Part shown: positions 35,656 through 42,838 of the stretch, in pieces
How positions within the stretch are numbered: the first letter of the stretch is position 1
Layout of the letters: each line of letters begins with the position of its first letter
Assembly: GCF_037138995.1 (NCBI RefSeq)
Contig: NZ_JBAXHI010000002.1
Span: 62,001-126,000 of the forward strand
DNA length: 64,000 nucleotides
Direction of reading: 5' to 3'
Origin: Chlorohelix sp037138995
GTDB taxonomy: Bacteria; Chloroflexota; Chloroflexia; Chloroheliales; Chloroheliaceae
Program-made: the position numbers and the translations under genes
Notes under the pieces: generated by a model
Told to the model about the DNA's origin: nothing
Seen by the model: only the letters and a program-made list of their open reading frames with translations
The model's database searches: none

Positions 35656-36618
35656 TTGGAAATGCGAAAACTGGGACGCACCGGGTTAAAGGTTGCGCCT
35701 ATTTGCTTTGGCGGAAATGTTTTTGGCTGGACGATTGATGAAGCAACTTCCTTCAAGGTACTTGATACTTACCTAGAAGAAGGTGGTAACTTTATAGATA
35801 CTGCTGATGTTTATTCGGCGTGGGCGCCGGGTAATAGCGGAGGTGAGTCCGAAGTTATTCTGGGTAACTGGATGAAAGCCCGCAATAATCGGGATGCGCT
35901 CGTCATTGCTACAAAAGTTGGCAGTCCAATGGGTAAAGACCCTAACCGGCGCGGTCTTTCCAGAAGACGTATTGTGGAAGCGGTGGAAGAATCTTTAAAA
36001 CGCCTCCAAACCGATTACATAGACCTTTACCAATCGCATATTGATGATGCTGATACGCCCCTCAATGAAACCTTGCGTGCCTATGATGATTTGGTAACAC
36101 AGGGTAAGGTGCGCTATATCGGGGCTTCCAATTATTCCTCTTGGCGTTTAACCCGTGCGCTTTGGGAGAGCGATAAACATGAGTTCGTCCGGTATGATTG
36201 CTTGCAACCTGTTTATCACCTGATGAACCGAGCAGAGTTTGAGCGCGAATTGGAACCGCTTTGCCTTGACCAGCAAATTGGGGTTATCAACTATTCTTCA
36301 TTAGCAAGCGGCTTCTTGACCGGGAAATATCGCCCCGCAAAAGATTTGCCCAAAACTCCTCGCGCCCTCAACATACAGGCTCGTTATATGAACGAAAAGG
36401 GCTTTGGCTTATTGGAAAAGATGGATAAAATAGCGGAAAGCCACAATGCCACTCATTCTCAAATTGCGTTGGCGTGGCTATTGGCGCGTCCTGTAATTAC
36501 TGCCCCCATTGCCAGCGCGACCTCTGTTGAGCAAACCCGTGAGTTGATGGGCGCAGTTTCGCTTAAGCTGGAAAAAGAAGCAATAGCAGAACTCGATGCT
36601 GCCAGTTCTTGGAAATAA
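35656..36618 (+). CDS. Aldo/keto reductase
   Basis: This 320-residue NADPH-dependent TIM-barrel oxidoreductase has the catalytic tetrad in the usual places: Asp and Tyr in NFIDTADVYSAW, Lys in ATKVGSPMG and His in DLYQSHIDD. IASATSVEQTRELMGA near the end binds the cofactor phosphate. It belongs to the YajO/YghZ-like group, with a broad aldehyde or ketone range. The TTG at 35656 is favoured by AAAGGAT 8-9 bases upstream; an ATG two codons later is equally possible. It is a single gene, ending at a terminator embedded in a dispersed repeat. Confidence 0.92.
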   Translation: MEMRKLGRTGLKVAPICFGGNVFGWTIDEATSFKVLDTYLEEGGNFIDTADVYSAWAPGNSGGESEVILGNWMKARNNRDALVIATKVGSPMGKDPNRRGLSRRRIVEAVEESLKRLQTDYIDLYQSHIDDADTPLNETLRAYDDLVTQGKVRYIGASNYSSWRLTRALWESDKHEFVRYDCLQPVYHLMNRAEFERELEPLCLDQQIGVINYSSLASGFLTGKYRPAKDLPKTPRALNIQARYMNEKGFGLLEKMDKIAESHNATHSQIALAWLLARPVITAPIASATSVEQTRELMGAVSLKLEKEAIAELDAASSWK

Positions 36619-36657
36619 GCTTTTTCCAAATGCGCTTTTTTACTCGCCAATTCAGTT

Positions 36658-36777
36658 ACAAGAAAGGAATTGTCCCCTATAAAACGGTTCTCAAAGGGGT
36701 TCAGGCAAGGGGCTTAAGCCCCTTGTTTTAATTTGGATTGGTATGGGTGCCTCGCGATACGCCCTTGTTGGGACAGG
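36658..36777 (+). repeat. Truncated copy of the dispersed MITE-like repeat
   Basis: ACAAGAAAGGAATTG and CCCCTATAAAACGGTTCTCA match the left part of the element at 6578-6832. GATTGGTATGGG...CGCGATACGCCC matches its interior. The inverted ends and target duplication are missing here. It lies between the aldo/keto reductase and GlcD-like genes. Confidence 0.65.
36706..36731 (+). terminator. Terminator after the aldo/keto reductase, inside the repeat
   Basis: The perfect palindrome CAAGGGGCTTAAGCCCCTTG (36706-36725) is followed by TTTTAATTT. The same palindrome occurs at 49183-49202. It should work as an intrinsic terminator about 90 bases after the reductase stop. Confidence 0.75.
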
Positions 36778-36782
36778 ACATA

Positions 36783-38201
36783 TTACCAGCTACTTTCCCC
36801 GGTAGGGAAGAGCTTACCTCCGTTCAAGATGCCGTTCGGGTCAAAGGTCGTTTTTATACGGCGCATAAGCTCGACTTGCTCTGCGCCCAACGCTTCCATC
36901 ATAAACTCTTTCTTGAGCAAGCCGATGCCGTGTTCGCCGGAGAGTGTGCCTCCCAAGCGTACTGCCAGTCGGAAGATTTCGGCGGCAGCAGCATGCACTC
37001 TTTCCATCTCTTGTGGGTTGCGCCTATCGCATAGCATATTGGGATGCAGGTTGCCATCTCCGGCATGACCGAAAACTGGAATGGGTAGGCTAAAACGCTC
37101 GGCGATTTCGGCAATACCTCGCACTAATTCAGGTAGGGCGCTGCGGGGTACTGAAATATCCTCGCCCAATTTGTTAGGTCGGCGGCGTGCCAATGCAGGA
37201 GAAACTGCTCGCCGCGCTTCCCACAGCTTATCGTTTTCGCTGTCATCCGCTGCTACTCTCACGGAAGTTGCGCCACACTCGCGGCAGATTTGCGCTACCG
37301 CTTCGGTTTCGGAAAGCAGAATTTGCTCGTAATTGCTATCCATTGCAAACAGCAAAAGTGCGCCCGCATCGAGGGGCAACCCAGCAGGTTTAAATTCTTC
37401 TACGCAACGAATAGTAAGGTTGTCCATCAATTCGATGGAAGCGGGCAACAAGCCGCTTTCCATAATTTGGGTGACGGCTACGCTGGCGCTTTCCACGCTA
37501 GGGAAGGTGGCAAGGGCAGTACGTTTGTACTTGGGCAAGGGTATTAGCTTAAGGGTAATGCGGGAAACGATGCCAAGCGTGCCTTCCGCCCCTACAAATA
37601 GATGTCGCAAGTTATAGCCGGTAGCGATTTTTACCATTTTACCGCCGGTATGGATTATTTCTCCAGTAGGCAATACCACTTCCAATGCTCGCACGTAATC
37701 GCTGGTAACGCCGTATTTTAGGCAACGCGCCCCACCCGCATTTTCTGCGATGTTTCCGCCAATAGCCGATTGTTTGAGGCTAGAAGGGTCAGGCGGGTAA
37801 AATAACCCTACCTTCTCGACCGCTTTTTGAAGGGCAAAGGTTATAACGCCCGGTTCTACTACCGCCACGCTATTTTCGGTATCTATCTCCAGAATGCGAT
37901 CCATCAAAGTGAGGGCAAGGGCAATACCGCCCTGTTGCGGCACCGAACCGCCGGACAAGCCACTGCCTGCCCCGCGAGGCGCAACCGGGATTTTATAGCG
38001 ATTCGCCAGTTTCAGAACTTCCGAGATTTCCGCCGCACTTTTGGGCAATATCACCACCTGCGGGGGGCTTTCAATCCAAGTGGCATCATAGGAATAAGCT
38101 ATCAAATCTTCGGGCGAGGTGAGGGTGCGCTCATGCCCGGTGATAGCTTGCAGAGCTACAATAACTTCAGGCGGCAAGGTTTTGGGTTTTTCCTCTATCA
38201 T
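36783..38201 (-). CDS. glcD: FAD-linked oxidase, glycolate/D-lactate oxidase GlcD-like subunit
   Basis: This flavoprotein oxidises a 2-hydroxy acid such as glycolate or D-lactate. It has 472 residues: an FAD-binding PCMH domain (PRGAGSGLSGGSVPQQGG and NIAENAGGARCLKYG) to about residue 220, then the FAD-oxidase C-terminal domain with VFGHAGDGNLHPN and SGEHGIGLLKKEF. AAGGAGG precedes the ATG at 38201, whose first bases overlap the stop of the Fe-S subunit gene by 4 (ATGA), so translation is coupled. No GlcE subunit is adjacent. Substrate is inferred from the pairing with a GlcF-like protein. Confidence 0.92.
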   Translation of the reverse strand: MIEEKPKTLPPEVIVALQAITGHERTLTSPEDLIAYSYDATWIESPPQVVILPKSAAEISEVLKLANRYKIPVAPRGAGSGLSGGSVPQQGGIALALTLMDRILEIDTENSVAVVEPGVITFALQKAVEKVGLFYPPDPSSLKQSAIGGNIAENAGGARCLKYGVTSDYVRALEVVLPTGEIIHTGGKMVKIATGYNLRHLFVGAEGTLGIVSRITLKLIPLPKYKRTALATFPSVESASVAVTQIMESGLLPASIELMDNLTIRCVEEFKPAGLPLDAGALLLFAMDSNYEQILLSETEAVAQICRECGATSVRVAADDSENDKLWEARRAVSPALARRRPNKLGEDISVPRSALPELVRGIAEIAERFSLPIPVFGHAGDGNLHPNMLCDRRNPQEMERVHAAAAEIFRLAVRLGGTLSGEHGIGLLKKEFMMEALGAEQVELMRRIKTTFDPNGILNGGKLFPTGESSW

Positions 38202-39484
38202 TGGCTTTCCTCCTTGCGATACGCCTCGTCCAGAATTTGTACGATATGGCGCACTTTCATACTTTTCTTTTTTCGCTTCAGCCCGGCTTCAAGCTGAATA
38301 TGGCAACCCGGATTAGCAGTGCATAGCGCTTCTGCGCCGGTGGCAAGGGCATTATTGAGTTTGCGATCTACTAGTTCGTTGGCGATAGTCGGGTTAAGCA
38401 GGTTATACACCCCCGCGCTACCACAGCAAAGCGAAGAGTCTTCCATTTCCTTGAGGCGCAAACCGGGAATAGCTTTGAGCAAGCGGCGCGGTTGGCTAGT
38501 AATGCGCTGTGCGTGCGCCAAGTGGCAGGGTTCTTGGTAGGTTACTTCTAGGTCAAGGTTTGCGGTGGGTGGGGTGAAGCCGGTTTCCGCCAGATATTCG
38601 CTCACATCCCGTACTTTGCGGGAAAAAGTAATAGCGCGTTCGCTCCACTCTGGGTCGTCATGCAGCAAATGGTCATATTCTTTTAGGGCTGCTCCACAAC
38701 CTGCTGCATTAATGATTATATATTCTGTATCGCTTTGCTCGAAAGCGGCAATATTACGCCGGGCTAAATCTTGCGCTCCGCTTGTATCGCCGGAGTGAAT
38801 GTGCAATGCTCCGCAGCACCATTGTTCTTTTGGCACTTCCACGGTTGCGCCGTTTTTTGCTAGAACTCGCCCGGTTGCGCTGTCAATGCCGGAGAAAGCG
38901 GTACTCATTATACATCCGGCGAAAAGCGCGACCTTGTGTTTTTCCTTGCCTTGCGCTTGCCAGCCTTTTTGACCGGGGCGCACAAAGGGAAAATCAATAT
39001 GCGGCAACATTTCTTCCATAGCGGCAAGACGCAAGAGTTTGAGAATACCCGATTTACGCGCCAGCCATTGCAAGCCACTACGCTGGTATAGCAGCATTGT
39101 GAAGGCGAACGCCACAAAAAGCCAACGCCGGAAGAACAGTCCCCGCAAGGCGATGGCGCGTATCAAGCGCACCCGCATGCTGTAGTGAAGCGCACGCTTT
39201 TCTTCAATTTGTTCGCGTGCGTTTTCCACCAATTTGCCGTATTGCACCCCGCTAGGACACACTGCTTCACAAGCGCGACAATCGAGGCATTCGTATATTT
39301 GGGAAACTACGCCCTCATCCATTAGGTTCAGGTTGCCTTTGTTGACGGCGTTAAGTATGGAGATGCGCCCGCGTGGGGAACTGGTTTCAACGCCCTTGAC
39401 CACATAGGTGGGGCAAGTGGCAAGGCAAAGCCCGCAGCGCACACAATTATCAATTATTTTCTGGTCAAAAGTATTGTCAGTCAT
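38198..39484 (-). CDS. glcF: Iron-sulfur subunit, GlcF-like
   Basis: This 428-residue electron-transfer partner of the GlcD-like oxidase delivers electrons towards the quinone pool. Two 4Fe-4S motifs lie near the N-terminus (CVRCGLCLATCP and CLDCRACEAVCPSG). Two CCG domains follow (CCGALHIHSG and SLCCGSAGVYNLL). It is first in the two-gene unit. The ATG at 39484 is preceded only by A/T-rich sequence with no Shine-Dalgarno, so initiation may be leaderless or rely on an A-rich standby site. Confidence 0.93.
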   Translation of the reverse strand: MTDNTFDQKIIDNCVRCGLCLATCPTYVVKGVETSSPRGRISILNAVNKGNLNLMDEGVVSQIYECLDCRACEAVCPSGVQYGKLVENAREQIEEKRALHYSMRVRLIRAIALRGLFFRRWLFVAFAFTMLLYQRSGLQWLARKSGILKLLRLAAMEEMLPHIDFPFVRPGQKGWQAQGKEKHKVALFAGCIMSTAFSGIDSATGRVLAKNGATVEVPKEQWCCGALHIHSGDTSGAQDLARRNIAAFEQSDTEYIIINAAGCGAALKEYDHLLHDDPEWSERAITFSRKVRDVSEYLAETGFTPPTANLDLEVTYQEPCHLAHAQRITSQPRRLLKAIPGLRLKEMEDSSLCCGSAGVYNLLNPTIANELVDRKLNNALATGAEALCTANPGCHIQLEAGLKRKKKSMKVRHIVQILDEAYRKEESQ

Positions 39485-39581
39485 TTTTTGTTTTTTAGTT
39501 ATCTACCGCCTAAGCGGAACGCTTATTAATAGGGTTAATCTTAGTAAGTTTAGTTTATCACAAAAGTAATGGCACAGTTAC

Positions 39582-39671
39582 GGGTGTGGCAAGTTTTTTT
39601 GCAAAATCAGGTCGAACCTGAACGAAAATATTTTTAGTTTGAATGTGATTGCAAAATTTTCTGCCACACCC
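39582..39671. mobile_element. 90-bp MITE-like element with perfect ends and 9-bp target duplication
   Basis: GGGTGTGGCA (39582-39591) and TGCCACACCC (39662-39671) are perfect 10-bp inverted ends. CACAGTTAC occurs directly on both sides (39573-39581 and 39672-39680), a clear 9-bp target duplication. The interior is A/T-rich with TTTGCAAAA near both ends, extending the imperfect inversion, and an inner CAGGT...ACCTG. It encodes nothing. Ends and duplication length suggest an IS256-like source, though I could not compare. It lies in the 337-base gap between glcF and the HD hydrolase; the rest of the gap shows nothing. Confidence 0.85.
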
Positions 39672-39821
39672 CACAGTTACAAATACTATTGGGTTGGCTA
39701 AATCTTGGTCATGCTGGTAAACTACTATTAAGAGTATTTGTCCCATTTCAGGGCAAGGTCGGAGCAATTCCGCACAACGTAAGCTCAAAGGTGAGTTTCA
39801 CGCTTTTGATAAGGAGGGTAT

Positions 39822-40394
39822 ATGTTGCTAACTTCGCGGTTTGAGGACGCGCTCGTTTTCGCTGCCAAACTTCACAACAAGCAGATTCGCAAAGGTACTG
39901 AGATTCCTTATGCCTCGCATTTGCTAGCGGTGGCAAGTATCGTGATGGAACACGGTACATCTGAGGATGAGGTAATCGCCGCGTTACTACACGATGCGGT
40001 GGAAGATCAAGGTGGGCTAGAAACGCTGGAACTAATCCGGCAAAATTTCGGCGATGCTGTGGCGCAAATTGTGCTTGGCTGCTCTGACTCTTTCGAGATG
40101 CCAAAACCGCCATGGCGAGAACGCAAGGAAAAATATCTGGCGCATATTGCGGAAGCGTCCTCCTCTATTTTGCTGGTATCAGCCTCCGACAAGTTGCATA
40201 ATGCGCGGTCAACTTTGAGTGATTTCCGTTCGCACCAGCACGCTGTATGGGAGAGGTTTCGCGGCGGCATGGACGGGATGCTGTGGTATTTCCGGGAATT
40301 GGTAGAACAGTTCCGAGGGCGTGTTCCAGAAAGCTTGTTGCGAGAGCTTGATTTGGTGGTGAGTGACCTAGAAAGAGAAGCGCATAAGGAGTGA
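39822..40394 (+). CDS. RelA/SpoT-type HD hydrolase, probable small alarmone hydrolase
   Basis: This 190-residue cytosolic protein matches only the hydrolase domain of SpoT, as in MESH1-like proteins that remove the 3'-pyrophosphate of (p)ppGpp. Visible motifs are RKGTEIPYASHLLAV with His33, LLHDAVEDQ with His57-Asp58 and Glu61-Asp62, and VSASDKLHNARS. There is no synthetase or TGS domain. AAGGAGG lies shortly before the ATG. It stands alone, directly upstream of the tmRNA gene. Other phosphohydrolase activities (for example on NADPH, as known for MESH1) are possible. Confidence 0.88.
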   Translation: MLLTSRFEDALVFAAKLHNKQIRKGTEIPYASHLLAVASIVMEHGTSEDEVIAALLHDAVEDQGGLETLELIRQNFGDAVAQIVLGCSDSFEMPKPPWRERKEKYLAHIAEASSSILLVSASDKLHNARSTLSDFRSHQHAVWERFRGGMDGMLWYFRELVEQFRGRVPESLLRELDLVVSDLEREAHKE

Positions 40395-40402
40395 AACTAA
40401 TC

Positions 40403-40427
40403 TTGACTCTATAGCGTATAATATAAT
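40403..40427 (+). promoter_or_regulatory. Candidate promoter of the tmRNA gene
   Basis: TTGACT (40403-40408) and TATAAT (40422-40427) lie just upstream of the tmRNA 5' end. The spacing of 13 is short; a shifted -10 (TAATGT) would give 15. The location is right for a stable-RNA promoter. Confidence 0.4.
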
Positions 40428-40441
40428 GTACAAACGACCAT

Positions 40442-40811
40442 GGGGCTGCCCGGTTTCGACAGGGAGTGAGGGTCTATAGATGCAAGCCGAGGCGCTTTAC
40501 CCTCGTAAAAATGAAGCAAGCCATTAACTGGCAAAACTAATACACAGAAAGCCCCTGCGGCTTTCGCTTTCGCTGCTTAATAGTTAGCAGCCGTTCCGAC
40601 AGATCCCGGTCCCGTGGAGCTGGTAGGGGCGTTGCAATAACGGGATGCGGTCAGGCAAGAGTTGGGTAACCTGATCAAAGACCACTCAATTTGAACGAGA
40701 AACCTTTGTCGGCTTAGTTTCTTAGTTCGAGATTAGAAGTCAACCAAGCTTGTGGATGAGTCTTTAGGTTTGACCTTTTTGGACGGGGGTTCAACTCCCC
40801 CCAGCTCCACC
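40442..40811 (+). ncRNA. ssrA: Transfer-messenger RNA (tmRNA)
   Basis: This RNA rescues stalled ribosomes together with SmpB. The 5' end GGGGCTGCCCGGTTTCGACA is characteristic. GGGGCTG (40442-40448) pairs with CAGCTCC (40802-40808) to close the tRNA-like acceptor, and a T-arm GGGGGTTCAACTCCCCC precedes it. The tag frame starts at GGC 40530 and reads GKTNTQKAPAAFAFAA, ending at TAA TAG (40578-40583). The CCA end is not fully encoded (ACCT), so it must be added. It sits between the HD hydrolase and hemW. Confidence 0.96.
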
Positions 40812-40986
40812 TTTTCTTTCCTTACAATCTTTGTTTTGATATTCCTCCGAAATTCTCTTACCATTGCGAAATGAACAGGTGAAAACCATTTTCAAAATGG
40901 CTGCTTGACATTCCCTCTCGCTCTGTCTAAACTTGAGTTTGCCGGATTAGCGGATAACCAAACTTTTACCCCGCCCCGGCAGAAAT

Positions 40987-42240
40987 ATGACACTATTACC
41001 ACCACAACACGGGCTAAGCCTGTATCTGCATATTCCATTCTGCCGAACGCGCTGCACCTATTGCGATTTCAATATTTATACCAACCTGCGCCACCTCTAC
41101 GAACCTTACACCGAAGCGTTGTGTCTCGAAGTGGAACGCACTTTGTCAGCGATTGCACGCCGCGCTTATCATCCGCTAATGCCTTTGCCGCCCGTTCCAG
41201 AAACTGATGATGCGCTTCTACCGTTATATATAGAGACGGTCTTTTTGGGCGGTGGCACACCTTCGCTGCTCTCTCCTACGTTGTTGGGACGCATCATGGC
41301 TTCAATTCGGCGTTTTGGGACAATTCGAGACGATGCAGAAATCACGCTGGAAGCAAACCCCGGCACGCTCAATCTGGAGAAATTAAAGTCGTTACGGGTG
41401 ATGGGCATTAACCGCTTGAGTTACGGGGCGCAGACTTTTGATGACGCGCAACTGAAAAAGCTTGGACGCGCCCACGATAGCGCCGAAATCGGGCGTTCCT
41501 TTGCTTTAGCGCGAGAATCCGGATTTGATAATATCAGCCTTGACTTTATCTACGGTTTGCCCGGTGAGACGCTGGAAAGCTGGCGCGACACGTTGGATAA
41601 GGCTCTTGCGCTGGAGGCGGAACACCTCTCGCTCTATGGGCTGATTGTGGAGGAGAATACCTCGCTCGGAAAGCGGGTGTTAGCAGGCAAATTGCCTGTA
41701 CCGGAGGACGATACTGCTGCCGATATGTACTTGTTGGCGTTGGAAAACTTGGCACAGGCGGGTTATGTGCAGTACGAGATTAGCAATTGGGCGCGGGGTA
41801 GCTTGGAAAAATACGCATCACGCCACAACCTGACCTATTGGTTAAACCGTCCTTATATCGGCTTCGGACCGGGGGCGCATTCTTGTTTCGCGGGTTATCG
41901 CTTTGCCGTCCTCAAAGACCCCCGCGAATATATTCAGCGAATACAAGCGGGTGAGAGCGTGATTGATACGACTGAAGCGGAAGAAGTTACACCTGAATTA
42001 AAACGAGCCGATACCGTGATTCTGGCGTGGCGCACCAACGCGGGGCTGGATTTGCAGGAGTTCAAGGCAGAGTTTGGCAAGCCGCTGGATGAGTTTTATC
42101 CCGGCAAGGTTGCCAGATTTCTCGAATTGGGTTTGCTAGAAGAAGGGCGCAATGCCGCAGACCACCCGATTTTACGCCTTACCGTGCGTGGGCGGTTGCT
42201 CAGTAATAATGTTTTTGTGGAGTTCTTGCCTGGGGATTAG
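40987..42240 (+). CDS. hemW: Radical SAM heme chaperone HemW
   Basis: This 417-residue radical SAM protein binds heme and passes it to target proteins; it was formerly annotated as oxygen-independent coproporphyrinogen oxidase. The cluster motif is Cys19-x3-Cys23-x2-Cys26 followed by DF. The fourth cysteine that marks true HemN (YCxC) is missing, which supports HemW. ETVFLGGGTPSLL, LEANPGTL, RLSYGAQTFDD and the C-terminal HemN domain (RHNLTYWLNRPYIGFGPGAHS) follow. An insertion around residues 60-80 (MPLPPVPETDD) is not common. No clear Shine-Dalgarno precedes the ATG. Confidence 0.93.
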   Translation: MTLLPPQHGLSLYLHIPFCRTRCTYCDFNIYTNLRHLYEPYTEALCLEVERTLSAIARRAYHPLMPLPPVPETDDALLPLYIETVFLGGGTPSLLSPTLLGRIMASIRRFGTIRDDAEITLEANPGTLNLEKLKSLRVMGINRLSYGAQTFDDAQLKKLGRAHDSAEIGRSFALARESGFDNISLDFIYGLPGETLESWRDTLDKALALEAEHLSLYGLIVEENTSLGKRVLAGKLPVPEDDTAADMYLLALENLAQAGYVQYEISNWARGSLEKYASRHNLTYWLNRPYIGFGPGAHSCFAGYRFAVLKDPREYIQRIQAGESVIDTTEAEEVTPELKRADTVILAWRTNAGLDLQEFKAEFGKPLDEFYPGKVARFLELGLLEEGRNAADHPILRLTVRGRLLSNNVFVEFLPGD

Positions 42241-42272
42241 TTATTTAGGATTAATTAGAAAGCGGGGCTGGG

Positions 42273-42809
42273 ATGGAATACCGGGTTTTGTCCAGAGATG
42301 AAATTGAGCTAATGTATCGGATTGACCGCAGCGAGGTTATCGAGGAAACTTACTACAATCAAGACGGTATGCTCGAACTGAAGCAAGAATTTTACGATAT
42401 GCCCGGCTTTGCTCCGGGCGAACTGGACAAACTGGTACGGCGCATCTATATGCTCTATGATGAGGGCGGCATTGTATTAGGTATGTTTGATGGGCAAACT
42501 ATCGCCGGAATCGCTGCATTGGAAAACAAGTTTAGAGGCAGCAATAAAGACACAATGAATTTGCTGGCGTTATTTGTAAGCAAACCCTATCGCCATCAAG
42601 GAATCGGGCGTTGGTTGGTGGAAGGAATTGCCCAAAAAGCTTGGGATATAGGCGCAACAAAACTGTATATCTCTGCTACCCCTTCCCGAAATACGGTACA
42701 ATTTTATATGGGGTTGGGCGCACAACTTGTAAGTGAGGTTGACCCGGAGTTATTTGAACTTGAGCCACACGATATTCATCTTGAGTTGGATATTCGCGTG
42801 CCTTGGTAG
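42273..42809 (+). CDS. GNAT family N-acetyltransferase
   Basis: This 178-residue acetyl-CoA-dependent transferase shows the GNAT core: LLALFVSKPYRHQGIGRWLV carries motif A (the R/Q-x-x-G-x-G/A loop), and FYMGLGAQL is the typical final strand-helix. The N-terminus begins EYRVLSRDEIELMYRIDRSEV. GGGGCTGGG lies before the ATG. It follows hemW by 32 bases and precedes a secreted protein gene by 29, possibly one transcript. The acceptor is unknown. Confidence 0.88.
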   Translation: MEYRVLSRDEIELMYRIDRSEVIEETYYNQDGMLELKQEFYDMPGFAPGELDKLVRRIYMLYDEGGIVLGMFDGQTIAGIAALENKFRGSNKDTMNLLALFVSKPYRHQGIGRWLVEGIAQKAWDIGATKLYISATPSRNTVQFYMGLGAQLVSEVDPELFELEPHDIHLELDIRVPW

Positions 42810-42838
42810 GCTTTTTATATAGTAGTAGATGAAGGGCT

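Noticed and set aside
40905..41207. 100-codon frame upstream of and overlapping hemW
   Set aside because: It is out of frame with hemW, which has clear radical SAM motifs over the same bases.
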